A stretch of 64,000 bases of DNA from Rhyacichthys aspro (taxonomy: Eukaryota; Chordata; Actinopteri; Gobiiformes; Rhyacichthyidae), in the NCBI GenBank assembly GCA_036850595.1, contig CM072160.1, forward strand, positions 16,657,906-16,721,905. Direction: 5' to 3'. The notes below the pieces were generated by a model. The model made no database searches, had not been told where the DNA came from, and saw only the letters and a program-made list of their open reading frames with translations. Each line of letters opens with the position of its first letter. The first letter of the stretch is position 1. Below are positions 1-12,941 of the stretch, in pieces. The translations under genes and the position numbers were made by a program.

Positions 1-623
1 AAAATGAACTCTGATGCAGTATCTGTATTAGTGGACCAAACTCTCTAGAACAAGGTCTCAAGGTTGTCATCTGATCCTAGCCGTGCACACGCATGCTGAG
101 ACCCTTCAGAAAGGTCAGCCTCAGTCAGTCTTCTTACACTGCATAGATCAGAGAACGGAAGACCACAACAAAATGGGACGGTAAAATTGTGTCACTATGT
201 ACAATATGATATACTACCAAATCATGTCATTCAGTTTGAGACTCATTAAAACTTAATGATCTTGATTCTTTAAACTCTTCTGATTATACAGCAGTTATTT
301 TCCTCAAACACTGATTTACAACGAAAACACATTAGTGTGGATGAGGCCTGTACTGTAGGCGGTATTGCGTCATGCAGTGCAAGGGAGGCGGGTTGCCTTG
401 TTTAGCCTGTGAAGGAGATGTGTGTCCTGGCTTTCTCCCCCTCCTCTCTCCCAGTTGTAGAGGTCTGTGGGAGGAGATGAGGGTCAGCCATGACTTTAAA
501 TAGCTCTTAATCACATCCAACTAAATATTACTGTACAAATCCTCCTCTTTACTGAGGATTCACAGACACCTTTTATCTTTAGTAAAACACATCTCCAACT
601 GAAATCTGCCTTTGTTTCAACAG

Positions 624-721
624 ATGACTTGACAGCTTGCCGGACCTCAAGTGGGAATATTCTTCACTCCAATTGTGCATCCTTCCTGGTTTTACTGGTG
701 ATAGGTTTAATGTTTACATAA
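624..721 (+). CDS. Terminal (GPI-signal) exon of an upstream cholinesterase copy, partial
   Basis: This exon is base-identical to the last exon of the complete gene at 25209-25306. It has the same acceptor (tttgtttcaacag) and the same phase, needing one base from the previous exon, and ends at TAA 719-721. It encodes a short Cys-containing spacer (Asp-Leu-Thr-Ala-Cys) followed by a hydrophobic C-terminus. The preceding exons would lie left of the window. It could be the end of a real tandem paralogue or the same gene assembled twice from two haplotypes; the window cannot decide. No other cholinesterase exon is visible within 1-623, as expected because the matching intron of the complete gene is 1093 bp long. 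Confidence 0.75.
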
Positions 722-821
722 AAAGAGAAACATTTTTAAATGGGACTTTTTTGCCTTACATAATGTATTTGTCAAAGGGATGGGGATTAAGAGAAGTGAA
801 TGTGGACACTTTAGCTACAGC

Positions 822-1418
822 CAATGTTCTCTAAGCTGCGCTTGCGAATTGCACACTGCTCGCACATTCTCAGCGCACAAGAAAATCTATGCAGGGCATA
901 AAATAAAATTCAGTATAAACGTATTAAATAATATCTAATATTAGACCTAATCTAATTAATTAGACCAATAATATTGTTTTCTGTACCATTTTGCATTGTA
1001 ACTCAGTGAGTGACAGGTGTCCAGCCAATGATACAATAAGGTTCACTTACGCTACGCAGCCAATCATAGCATTGACAGTGCTTGCATATGTGCCCTGCCT
1101 ATACGCGCTGTGCAGGTTAGCTAGCTAACAACAGTGCGGCGGAGTTAAGAGATGCAAATGCTAACCCCTTATCATGGCGAAGCGAACGGGCAGCGACACA
1201 TCCACTCACCAAGCCAAAGTAAAAAAGAAATGCTGTAATTTGCTGTAATTTCATTCTTTTAATAAGCCATGTAACTTGCTACGATCCAAGGTTTTGAACA
1301 AGTGTGATACTGGTGTGTGGCCACAGCGTGCACATCTGATGTTGCTCACAGTGGTCCTCAGTGTGCTCAGGAAGCTTGTGTGTATGCCCAGACACATGAA
1401 AAACTAGAGGGAACATTG
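822..1418. mobile_element. Non-autonomous hAT element (copy A)
   Basis: The 597-bp element is bounded by inverted termini (CAATGTTCTCTAA left; TAGAGGGAACATTG right) and an 8-bp target-site duplication gctacagc at 814-821 and 1419-1426. Inverted termini of this type plus an 8-bp duplication are diagnostic of hAT. No transposase frame is present. It inserted about 100 bp after the stop codon of the cholinesterase terminal exon, in the presumptive 3' UTR. Confidence 0.88.
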
Positions 1419-2441
1419 GCTACAGCCTCTTTTTTAATGCCAGGATTTTATTTTTGATAATTTTCTACTATTGCTATTGAAGTGATTTACTTTTCACTGA
1501 ACCAAAATACACCACAGAACGGTTTGTCTCACTTTAAAAGTGTGAAAATTGTATTTAAACACTTCTTCAATGGACACTTTTATTGCAGAGAAGAGATTAG
1601 CGTTGAAGTGGAAGAACTGTTTTAAAAGTAAATACCCACTTATAGTAATGAATTAGTTGCACTGAAAAACAGGTATCCTGTGGATTTAAAGGATTGTTTA
1701 TTCTGTTGACTATTAAACATAATGAAATACTCAAGTGTATGGGTGTTAAGCATTTATGGCAATAAATCTGATTATGACTGTTGTCGGCTGTTTTTAAGAG
1801 TCTAACACTTGAACATAGAATGTTTTTTTAAAGTACGATTGCCATGATACCACGTTTCATTTTTAATATAGTCCTGACATGAAAATCACTGCATCCATGC
1901 CAATACCAGTGACAAAACATCAGTCGAAACATATTTTAAACTGTGTTGAATCACCACCCCCAGAGCCTGTTTTTTTATGTATTTTAGTAAAATTCCCATG
2001 AACCTGTTTCCACACAAAAGCATGTCCCCACAGGGCTACTGTACCAAAAATGAACAGGTAGGCGTGAAATTGCAATATGCACTTTTTGTCATCCGATGCT
2101 GCAAAAAAATAAAAATCTAAAGTTTCCCTTATTTCAATGCTGAAGCAGACAAGCAGACTCAAATACTATGCAAACATATGATTGGCCAAAGCTTGCAGTA
2201 CAGTTGTTGGTTTGTTTTTGTTTTTTGTTTTTGTTCGTTTTGCAATGAACCATATATATATCACTGAAAATGGCTACTAGAAGATGTTGTAAAAAATAGC
2301 ACCCATGGATTGTAATAAATATAGTATGAGCACAATATCATAAAGGAATACATTGTATAGTAAGCAATTAAGCAACGCAATTACAACAGAGTTATAAACA
2401 GTAATATTTCACATGTATAGGGTTTGTATCATACAATACAA

Positions 2442-2700
2442 CAGTGGTGTCCAGCGCAAAGTGGTGAGGGGCAGTAGTAAATAAGAAGCATTTCAGGGGC
2501 TGAAGACTGTTCAAGTACATGTAAAACCTATTCAAATCCAACTAAAATCTGCTCACGTCCAAGTAAAACCTGTTCAAGTCCAACTACAACCTGTTAATAT
2601 GTCAATATAAACCAACTCAAACCTAAAACCAAAAAATATTACCTACAAAAAGTATTGAAGGGCCATATAAAACATTGCAAAGGGACGCATTTGGCGTAGC
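2442..2700. mobile_element. Decayed hAT-like element with internal 21-bp-type repeats (copy A)
   Basis: Its start (cagtggtgtc, then a gtggtgaggggc block) and its end (gaagggcca...aaaacattgcaaaggg) match the better preserved element at 33426-34008. In between are degenerate repeats built on 'ccaactaaaacctgttcaa', the complement of the 21-bp minisatellite in that element. The right terminus is eroded, so the boundary is approximate. Confidence 0.6.
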
Positions 2701-3931
2701 TTTTGTAGCTCAACCCATAGCTTAACCCATACGTGGCTCTTAATGATCAAATAGAGAGGTTATTACTGGTGGATATTCAGGCAATTAATGGAGGGAGATG
2801 CATCCAAACTAAAACGGTAGCAGCAGTGTATGGACATAAAACCAAAATGATCCGATGACATTACAGTGAGTTTGTAGGCTGCAAAACCAAATTACCTCCA
2901 GCTTGTAAGTACGCCTAGTCCTGACTAATTGTATGATGTATTTGTAAATGGAGCAGCGCTGTGTTACTACTTCATGCTGTCACTGGAGACACTAATGTAA
3001 TCACAAACAGTGTCACCAAACAAAGGTCAGGCTGTTGATACAAAATGCTAAAGAGATGTTTCGGAGAAATTAGCTGCTTTAGTGGTGTGACCCTGAGAGG
3101 AAAAAAAAAATGAAAAGAAAAGAGATTACACCTGTTACAAAGTATGTTCCTGAGCGTAGAGAGCGTTTCACTGAATGCTATTTTGTAATATTTTGAAAAG
3201 GTTGCGATGTCAGTTGTTTGCAGCATTTTTTTTCCTCCAAAATGAAGTTGTTCGAATTAAATGCCAAGTGATTTATATTTGTCATAATCTATTTTAATCT
3301 CTGCATCTCTTTCCACAAACACATGGCGTGAATTTACCCACAATGAGTCAGGATTGCTCTTTTCTGTTTGACCTTTAAATTGTTGGGAGATGAGTCGGGA
3401 ATCCGTGTATAAAGCCTGACGCTGCTACAAAAAAGTGGGAACGTTGTGTTTCGGCAAAGATGGTGACATCACTACGCTGCTGTTCGTGAAGAGGTTTGAG
3501 GATGAACTTATCTTCAGCAGTGTGCCTCATCCATTATAAATAAAGAGGAACAAAATAGGAGCCGAAAGCTTGTCTTTGTAAAGGAACATAAATTGCTCTC
3601 GAGGAGCAATAACAGAATTGTAGTGGATCTTCACATCGTTGAAATGATACATCTGTTATTGATTTTGAGACTCAAGAAAAGGTGAAAACAGGCCAAAATG
3701 AAAACACCCACTTTACTTTTTTCATTGCCCTTTAAATGAAGACTGTAGTGCACAAAGAAGTCTGAGATTGATTTTACTCTTGTGCAAACTTCATAAGCAG
3801 AACAAATAAAGTAAAAAAAAATTTGGATTTTGGAAAATGTGAAAATTACATAGAAAGCATTAATTGCAATTTGCAAATTTGTCTACCGGAAGTTGTGGTG
3901 TGTATGAAGCTCAAGGAATAAAAAATCAGCA

Positions 3932-4031
3932 NNNNNNNNNNNNNNNNNNNNNNNNNNNNNNNNNNNNNNNNNNNNNNNNNNNNNNNNNNNNNNNNNNNNN
4001 NNNNNNNNNNNNNNNNNNNNNNNNNNNNNNN
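3932..4031. other. Assembly gap of exactly 100 N
   Basis: A run of 100 N commonly marks a join of unknown length. It truncates the left copy of the segmental duplication, and the sequence after it does not continue the homology seen after copy B. The contig order here should be treated as unverified. Confidence 0.99.
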
Positions 4032-4058
4032 AATGTAGCCTTAGTTACTTGTTTTTAG

Positions 4059-4252
4059 CTGATGGGAGTGGCACATATTGTGGCACTTTTCGAAAATGCT
4101 CAGATCCAATCAATCTGGGAACAACCACTAACACAATCTCACTTTACTTCCTCATCCTGATGCTCATTTTGAACTTTTGGTGGCTGGTGGTTTATTATTT
4201 GCATTTAAAAGATAATGTGAACTTGAATGGGTCTACTGTACCTTATGGCTAG
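4059..4252 (+). CDS. Candidate alternative C-terminal cholinesterase exon (Cys plus hydrophobic segment)
   Basis: After a good acceptor (cttgtttttag, ending 4058) an open frame of about 64 codons runs to TAG 4250-4252. If entered in phase 1, as the GPI exon of the complete gene is, the first codon is G+CT (Ala). The peptide then has Asp-Gly-Ser-Gly-Thr-Tyr-Cys, a second Cys seven residues later, about 22 strongly hydrophobic residues (ISLYFLILMLILNFWWLVV), and a polar tail of about 17 residues. Cholinesterase H/E-type tails combine a Cys with a hydrophobic C-terminus, so the resemblance is suggestive. The polar tail is atypical for GPI processing and fits a membrane-spanning anchor or a decayed exon better. 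A chance open frame is a real alternative. Confidence 0.3.
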
Positions 4253-4496
4253 AGAGTTTATTGTAAGATAAATGAGGTGGGATGTAAAGTAATATTGGTG
4301 GTTTCCATTTATCAGTTCTGCCATTTTGTCTGAATACTTTTAGTCAACAGCTGCACCTGTAACATCTAGTTGTGTAGGATTGCAATGGTTTTAATCTTTT
4401 CATGTTTCACTGCTTGATCTATTCCCTTGATTGTGTATCCTAATGACTCTGTTGCATTTTTGTACCCTGCACATAGTATGTATTACTGCTCATTTT

Positions 4497-4580
4497 GGAC
4501 GGGGCATCCTTGAAAAAGACATTGTTGATCTCAATCTCTGGATTTTCACGGATTAATAAAGGTAAATAAAATAAAAACTG
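4497..4580 (+). repeat. LINE/SINE 3'-tail-like fragment
   Basis: The string ttgatctcaatctctgga followed by gattaataaaggtaaataaaataaa resembles the terminal segment of common fish retroposons, which end in an AATAAAGG-type motif and a short A-rich repeat. If 4059-4252 is a genuine last exon, the AATAAA here could instead be its polyadenylation signal. Confidence 0.4.
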
Positions 4581-4860
4581 TCTAATTTCTCAAACGACTA
4601 GCAAACCAGCCATAACACCTTCCGTGTGGCTTGATCAATTTAGGCAGAAGATACAGGATAATTAAAACAAGAACAAACAGATTAAAAACTGTTTTACCCA
4701 AAAGCCATTGTCACCTTAAAAGCTGCTAAAATTTGAGTCTTTTAAGTGCAATATTTTTGAACTTATTTGGTTCAATTTTTGGAAGCCTTGCTATAGCTAA
4801 ACGTGATAGATGTATAAGTGTTTTTAACTTACGGCCTTTCATCTTTTTACCTTTTTAAAC

Positions 4861-4926
4861 CCGTACTGTACCAGTGGATTGCACCCAGTTTTGTCGTACA
4901 ATCACAATAAAGTTATTCTATTCTAA
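4861..4926 (+). repeat. L2-like LINE 3' tail
   Basis: The block ending 'acaatcacaataaagttatt' followed by ctattcta repeats is the usual terminus of fish L2/CR1-like LINEs, a short 3' end with a pentameric ATTCT repeat. Only the tail remains. Confidence 0.5.
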
Positions 4927-6783
4927 AAGAGGAATTCATCAGTTTTAAAACCTTAAACAAAACCCTAGATGTTTAGGGATCCGTCCTCATGACATGAAGG
5001 CAGATAGCTAAATGAAAAACAGGACCATGATCTCACTGTAGACAGCTGTAAATGTAGATTTCCACAGATATCTACCTTAAAATACACTGAATCAACCTTG
5101 TGATATGGGACTTTGTGTTGACCACTAAGTTAACTCACTATCCCCATGATCCAGCTTCATAATAAAGAACCCAGGGGTCCGCTGTTAGCGTTAAAACATA
5201 CTTTGACACAGAAGTTTTGAGTATGACGAAATGTGAGACCTCTCCCTCAACAAAACCGCATCAACAAAGCTATTATGAGTAATATGTCCAGCCCAGGATG
5301 CTAATGATGAGCCTTTTCTACTTTGCATCATTACAGTGAGGTAAGAACCGTCCAATGACACAATGACCTCGAGTGTGATGTCCTTCAGGCGAGACGTGGC
5401 TAACATCGCTAACCAGAGACGCTAGGAACTGTTCCAACTGATGCAGCAGATTTTTAAATGAAATATAACATGAATTTATTGCACATATACATTATATTGA
5501 TGGAAATGTAGTGAGCTTTTATTTTGTCACACAACTGTTTAATTCCCAAGCAACTATTCATTTTTCCGATGATGATTTGAGATGGGAATGGTTTAGAAGT
5601 GCATAGATTAAAGCCGGAAGAGAAAGATCGTCATTTAAATGTGAGTTATTGTGGAATGAAAAGTAAGTTTCTCATAGTTTGGTGCTGCTTTTAAAAGGCA
5701 TGTCTCTTTAATGGCTTTATTGCAGCTAATAAGTGCAAAGTTGCAGATTTCACACGTCCTCCCCTAATACACCTCACATAAATAACTATGCTTGACATGT
5801 CAAGAGCATGAACAATTTGTTGCTCCACTGGTTTCCATTAGGAGATGATAAGATTGGAAACGAACACAGCATCAGTTTAATTTTACTACTGCCAAATATA
5901 CTTAGTCTGATTTGCATTCTGAGCCGTGTGTGCAGTGTGATGTCTATGCAGAGAAGTTGTATGTTGTAAATTGGTTTCATGATTCGAATAAACATACAGG
6001 GGAAAAGAGACCGACTCAGAAATAGTCTGTGTAGTCTGTATGCTAATAGTGTCAGAGGCCAAGTGTTTTATGAAATTGCTTTTCATAATGCAACCATTTG
6101 AAAGACACCAGCAAGACGAGTCCTCTTTTTCTCTTTGAGGGTAGGCGGCCTATACGCTCATCTGGAAAATTCCATGGTTGCATTTTCTTTCTTCCAATGA
6201 AATCAATCAAAAGTCAGTGTGTCAGCTATAAAGTGAAGTAAATGAAACGTAAGCTCCATGTTCCTCTGGACAAGCTGTTTCCTGTGAGTTACCATTAGTT
6301 ACAGCAGTAAAGCCACATTAAACATTTTTGAAAATGTGTGATGCAACAGCAGGAAAGCAAATAAATAGAGAGGAGAGAGCAATTTAGATATATTTCGCTC
6401 CTCTCTGCTTGGATAATGTGTGAAAACAGCAGTGACGAAAATAACAATGAAATAAAGAGGAAGACACTTCCAACTACTACACACATAGATTTATTTATTT
6501 ATTTATTTTTAATATGTAGGGGGGGAAAAATCAACTTGGCAAAATTCATCCAAATCAGTTTAGTCAAATTCATTGTGAAACGTGGAATGTAAATATTACA
6601 GTGGCAAAGATGGAATGCTATAGAGGTATCTACATAGGAGCCCAAAACCTGCTAAATATTATGAATCTATGCACATTTATATACATAGTTTATCTGTCAA
6701 AACTAATAAAAATAAAAGGTTTTAAACTAAAACATATGAATAATGAATGTTATTTTTTTTAATCTTCACATCATAGAATATAG

Positions 6784-6814
<31 letters not shown>

Positions 6815-7118
6815 AATGTGTGGTTATGTTTTTTATGTAAATGAATGAATGAATGAGTGAATGCTTGTGTAATTATTATTGTGGGGGCCCTTGCCTCTGG
6901 GGGCCCTGGTTTGCCACCCCATTGCAGTGCCTCTGGATATAATATAAACAATAAGAAGCCAAACATAACATAACTTAGTAAACTTTGTTCCACATAAATT
7001 TAAAGATATTTTAGACCATCTCAATCCTGTCAAAACTATGCAACTTTGAATTCCACTTTTATTATTTTCTTTTTTGATCATTTTTGATCAACATTGTTGT
7101 TGTAAAAGATCAAAGTTA

Positions 7119-7270
7119 ACAAAGCCATGTTGAGACAATTTAACAAGAAAAGAGATACTGCACTGTATCTTGATATCAATACTCAACCACCTCTTTCATC
7201 TGACCTGGCTGCAAAAAGTAAAAATGTCAAATACTGGCTTTTGATATGCAGTGTTTACAAAAATATGAGA
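7119..7270. repeat. Diverged dispersed repeat, copy 1
   Basis: This segment aligns by eye with 8233-8400: both share an aaagcc..gt start, ttgggacagtttaaca-like and aaaagagatac blocks, a cctcttt..tctgacc-like block and a tactggcttttga-like end. The two lie about 1.1 kb apart in the same orientation. The family was not identified. Confidence 0.5.
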
Positions 7271-8105
7271 TATTAAGCATAGTTTCTGCATTGTTTTCTT
7301 GACTTTCTTTTCCCACCTTGTCCATCATTATACTGTATAGCACTTATCCACTTACATATTTTCTTGATTCCACAGTCACATCAGGTATTTTAAACCCTCC
7401 TATCACATGAGTTTTGTTACTTTTTCTCATTCTGTTCAGGTCAGGCTGCTCATCCTTTGCTTCACCTTTGTCACTACAAAAAAAAAAAAAAAAAAAGAGG
7501 CTCTTTGTAGAAGAGGCAGACACACACAGGCAGAGAAGAGGAGACACAAAGAACACATCTAAGAAAATGAAAGAGAACATAAACAAGTCTCCCACCTCTC
7601 TTTCTTTCCCTTCAATCTCATATATAAATGTGATGGTTCCTCTCCCTGTACAAAACCCCAAAGGCAATTTAAAGAAAGTAGGGCAAAATGAAATATGGCT
7701 GCAATATAAAAACAACACTTCAGACGCACCGCAGCCTGATAAGACTCTGCGCACGTGAGATGAGCAAGTGAAAAAAGACCGAGTGAGTCCGGGGTTGGTA
7801 CGGCTGCGATGGGACACCAAATGGGTCATTAGACGGCTGAGTGTTTTATTAGGATTGAACTGAAGCTGGAGTTTCAAATGAAATTTTACAACAGTGATAT
7901 GGCTGTATAATCTATCATCCCAAGTCCTGCACGCAAGAAAAACCCACCCGGTCGCCAGGAATTTGTGTCACTATTTTTTTTTTTTTTAACAAATTCCAAA
8001 GGATTTGTGTTTCTAGCCCAAAATTACATAATATAAACAAGGCCTACAGTGTTTTCCAGGATTAAAAAAAATGTTTGTAGTGTTGGACTTAAATGTAAAA
8101 ATGAT

Positions 8106-8221
8106 CACTATTATTATTATCATTATTACCATTATTAATTATTATCATCATCATTATTAGCATTACCGTTATTATTATCGTTATTATGTCGTCGTCATCG
8201 TTGTTGTTATTGTTATTATTA
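8106..8221. repeat. ATT/ATC trinucleotide-rich microsatellite
   Basis: Imperfect ATT, ATC and GTC-type triplets run for about 115 bp. The Asn/Asp-rich open frame on the minus strand across it is a by-product of the repeat. Confidence 0.9.
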
Positions 8222-8232
8222 TTTAAAAATTT

Positions 8233-8400
8233 CAAAAGCCGTGTTTGGGACAGTTTAACATAAAAAGAGATACACCTTGCAACATTGTAACCCCAATATA
8301 AAAATACAGCCATCTCTTTGATTTGGCCCACCTTTAAGATAAATAAATAAATAAATAAATACATACATAAACACTGACTTTTGACATTCATTCTTTACAA
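8233..8400. repeat. Diverged dispersed repeat, copy 2
   Basis: This is the partner of 7119-7270, with an AAAT microsatellite (about 8339-8362) expanded inside it. Confidence 0.5.
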
Positions 8401-11400
8401 ATTCAAATTCATGACAAAGAAAGCAGCATTTTTTTATTTTTTTTCATGCTGCAGTTTTTGCTTTCACAACAAGGAGGTGACTGACAGTTTCTACACTGGT
8501 GCTATTGATTTGTCACTCACTTTTTTCCCCGCACTGATCGTAGATAAGTGTGACATCTAGAGCGATATAGGACCTGATTTTTCTTCTTCACAAACAAGCA
8601 TGTAAAGTGTCTTTAGTTAAATTGAAACGCTCTACACTGACAGTTGAGCATATAGTAAACTCACTATTAAATACACACACTCTCACACATATTCTGGCAA
8701 CGTTACAGAACATACATTCAATTTGGAAGATTGGGTTCACAAACGCAGAATTATACGTGCACTCGCTTAAGCCTGCAGTCACTCTGAGCGCCGCTTCTTT
8801 GACCTTTGTGCCACGACTGCAAACACAGTGGCATAAACGCACTAAATCCCTGCTAATCTGTCTGTGACATGGCCAGCGACATGTTGACTTCACCATATTA
8901 CCCACAGTACACTAACTCCTGACCCAAATATGGATGGGGGCATTAGCTGAGATTGTGACCTGTTGTGATTATAGAGATGAACACGCATGCCTAAGGGTAA
9001 ATGAATATTCTCTCAGATAGAAGTATGTGATGACTTTATGGCAGATTTGCACGCTCTTAAGGGTTTAATTACCCAGATGTTAAATACATTAGTAAAGTGG
9101 ACACTCATCTGACCTAAATATCACGCTCTGAGTGGGTAGGGGGCAGTGGGTTCAGATAAAGTTGACATTCAGCCTTTTCATATACAACACAGTCAGGGGT
9201 AGATATTTCCAGCTATGAACGAGCAAAGCAAACGTAATGCAGTTAAATATAAACCATTTGATTTGATTTAAAGCAACCTGTTTTAATCCCAATTCTTTTT
9301 AAATTTAGTCTCCTGACACAGATGGTGCCCTTTAGTGTTATGTGTTGACAGTATGTTGACAATGTTAGCCCACCGTGTCAACACTAAAAATGAACATCTC
9401 ATTCTTTTTGTTGGTTGGTTTCATATTCCGTGACATCAGTTTTATCAAATGAAACCAGATTTTATGTCCTGACACTAAAGTCACAATTTCCCTTCAAGCG
9501 TTAAGAGGATTTTAGGATTGTGGTTATGTTTCTGGTTGTGCCACTGGAAACCAGAGTTTGCATCATCGTAGCTACAGGACTCCTTGTATTTTGCAGATTT
9601 GATATAAAAATAAATGTGCTTTATAATTGAAACATTATCTCTGACAAGCTTTTTTATCAGTCAATGCTGCATTAAAACACAGAAAGGCAAATATAAAGCA
9701 CAAAAAGTTGTTGAGTTCATGATGGAATGAGAGAAAATGTTTTTTGTTTTTTTTGAGGTATTATAAATATTAATTAACTATCACTCCTCTGTGTCAAAAA
9801 CAACTAATACGTCATTGGTCAATTTTTGGAACAGCAAGTGTGATTAGCAGCCTCATTTTAGAAGACTGGCAGTTGCTAGCTGATAACAAATATGGCAACG
9901 ACACAGAGTTGGCTAAAGGTAAACTTTAGCAGTGAGAAGCACCTCAAACTCTTCTTGTTTATTTTACTGGTCATCACAGAGGTATAGACATGCATACAGA
10001 AGTAAAATACTGTGGTAAACTACGCATACAGAAACATAAACAGGGAACAATTAATATGGTAAATACTTATCTTTGAATAACATTGGAAAAACTGCATTTT
10101 AATTGACACTACATCAAGCTGCAACAAAACAAACTACATTCACACATATGCTCAGCTGTAACATTTTCAAGAGCACTGCTGATAAACTCTGAAGAGTATG
10201 GATTTATGCATCTAATACTAACAATATATAATCATAACTTTTTTCTTTTTTTTTTTTTAGTATTTTATCATTGCTGTTCTACTGGCTGTTTTTATCCAGC
10301 AGCCAATAGCATTCTGGGACGAGGAGGTTTTGTCAATGTTTCAACTGGATTTAAAAGTTTGTTTTTATGTAGAACGAGAGCGCTCTTCTTGTGTCAACGG
10401 TCTGTAAAACAAAGTCTGAGCTCAGGGTTAAACCAGGACTAAAGCTCAGAACAGATTTCCTTCCTACATTTGTAAATTGGACAACCACTGTTAAGTCATC
10501 ACTCGCCAACTGATAAGCTTGGGGGCCCCCCTGTCGGCTGTGGGGCCCTAGGCTGCTTCTCAATTTGCTTGTAGGAAGGGGCAGCCCTGTCCTCTGTTGA
10601 CCATCTTTCATTCCAGACCGCTTGCTTCCTGCACTGGTTTACTATAATCTGTAAAGGATGCCTAGGCAAAGATTACAGATTATTAATGCATCCACTCATT
10701 ATTTTGTGTGACACGTTTAAAGATTTATTGACGGTGAAGTATTCCAAGTGGAAAGTTAGTTCTTTATTGAGAAGGTCGAAGAAGTTCTTTTCTTCAACAC
10801 TTTTATGACTTTCCTGTTTTTATTACAAGTGTGTTTATTTTATATTGTCAATCACAGTTTCTTGGAAGGATAGGACATGATTTCCGGCTTTCAATACGCC
10901 CTCACCCTTCCTGCTTGAGAGAACTATTAAGGAAAACAGCCCTTAGCTTTGAACAATTGCATATGTGTTGATATCCACACACTCATAGCCACATTTAAAT
11001 AAAATATAGACAGTCGGAATGAGCATAACATAAACCAATATCCCTCTCTCTGACACCATGATTGGATATTTACTATCTCTTTGCTTTAAGCTTACACACA
11101 AGAAAAGAATTAAAATGTTCTTTTTCTCTCTTTTTAACAGCTTATCCCTGCCTCCATAGCAGCAGACTGACATTGACAGGGCATGGGTGAAATTAACTGG
11201 TGTCTGTGTGTTTGTCGGGTTTGAATTACACTTTATTTTGATGATGCTGGAGAGAGAAACATTCCCTCAAAGGCTTTGATATCAAATGCCTGTCATTACT
11301 GTCTTTTAAAAGCCTAATCCCAGATGGTTTGTGGTTTGGCCCTAGTCTGTGCCGTATCGCATCTCAAATAACTGTTTGCTGGCCCTCTCTTTATCTTTAC

Positions 11401-12207
11401 TGACTCTTTTTCTACCACTGTTAGTGCAAATATTTGACTTCGCCCCCTGCTGAGTTTGGTCACATCACTGAAAAATGGGATCCAACTATGGCAGAGAGGG
11501 ACAAAAAAACTGAAAATTATGGTTTTACATGGCTTTGGAGCAGCAAGAGGTTTAGTAAAAGGGAATGATATTAGCTTTTTTTTTTTTTTGAGTATCTGTA
11601 ACTCCGATATGACTAAAGCCAGATGTCTCAGACTTGGATGAATGGAAGCATGTTGGTTGAGCACAAATAGAACTCACTTCGACCTTTGTGTCACATTTAC
11701 AGAAGATGTTAGTTAGTGTTAAATACTAACAGTTCCTTTGTTACAAACTTTCCCACAGCTTGGATGAGTAGTAACGAGGTGGGAATAGATGTAACAATGA
11801 TGGGAGTTTGTTGAACTTTGAGTTGATTTAAAAGGATGTGCCCTGTCACGTAATCCCATCCATTTTTGCAAGATCCCTACAGAACAATAAAAATGCTATT
11901 ATCAGAATTGTGAAATGGACTTGAATGCATAACAAATAGAGGCAGGAAAATGTCCAAAAACAAACTTTATTAGCTGAAGTACTTGTAGCACGCATGAGCA
12001 AAAATAGCGATGAAGCCAAGCTGAACAACTCTTTAAAAGCTTCTCCTCAAACCACTGTCTATGGACAATGCATTAGTGTAGCGCTAATTCCATGACTATG
12101 CTCCATAAGTACAATGAGTAATAAGTGCAATAAGTGTAATGAATAAGTACATTATTTTAAAGCAACACTATGTAACTTCTAAACCCAAAAGATGGAGTCT
12201 GAAAAAA

Positions 12208-12439
12208 AGTCTATGGGCAGTAAACCTCAGGGCCCAAGAATAGATGCATTGTTAAACTGGAAATCAAGTTAAAGGGAAATGTCATAAATGCATCATAAGT
12301 TACCATAAAGTCACTGTGGAACTGATAATAAGATGATAATGATAAGAGATTAATCATAAACTGTTGTGTGGAATCAAGTTGTGTCATACTTGGTTTAAGA
12401 CACTTGCCACTTCCGACTACCATGTTTTTTTCAAAAGCT
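12208..12439. repeat. Local direct repeat, copy 1
   Basis: It shares long blocks with 12942-13204, including agtctatgggcagtaaa, tgcattgttaaactggaaat, tgtcatacttggtttaagac and acttgccacttccgactacc. It is flanked on the left by aaagcaacactatgtaactt, a string typical of fish interspersed repeats. The family is not identified. Confidence 0.85.
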
Positions 12440-12941
12440 AAATATTTGCTAACAACAGTGTATTTTTCATGAGTGTGATGTAATATTTTCCCTGTTATAT
12501 CTGTACCCAACCCATGCAGACAGTCAAAATGCTAAATTTGACAAATATCTGTTTGAAGGTATAATTTAAAGCAAAGAATCAAATTAAAGAAAGAGGTGTT
12601 AAGATAATAAAAGTCAAATAAGTCAATAAAAGATTAAAAGTATTGTGCCTGAAAATAAAGAGGCAGCATACAATATTGATGACATCACTATGTATAGTTT
12701 TACATGTTTAAAAGATGGTGTTAAAACAGGGAAAAACCTCTAAAATGCTAACTAACTCTAACAGCTTTTATGAAAATGATGACTAAGTTCTGTATTAGAT
12801 TGAATAAGCAGAAAAAAACAGCAACCAAAACTGTACGTGGGTTGAACAATAAAGCGTTAGTATCTCCAATACCATGTGGAATCAGTAATATACTGTATAA
12901 CTAGATATGTTGGATTAATATAGTTTATTATTAACATAATC

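Larger units (their letters stand above)
1..3931. repeat. Segmental duplication, copy A (left), cut by assembly gap
   Basis: This block aligns end to end with 24586-28539 in direct orientation, at offset 24585 rising to 24605 through small indels. It begins before the window and stops flush against the N gap. It contains a cholinesterase terminal exon, a hAT element and a decayed second hAT element, all shared with copy B, so these insertions predate the duplication. By eye there are about 30 substitutions in the first 2.2 kb and almost none from about 2180 to 3430. A 10-bp indel near 3439 distinguishes the copies. Either a recent tandem duplication or an unmerged haplotype explains it. Confidence 0.95.

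Noticed and set aside
7344..7877. 177-codon open frame on the minus strand
   Set aside because: It reads through a homopolymer A/T tract, has no domain, no splice context and low-complexity composition; probably chance.
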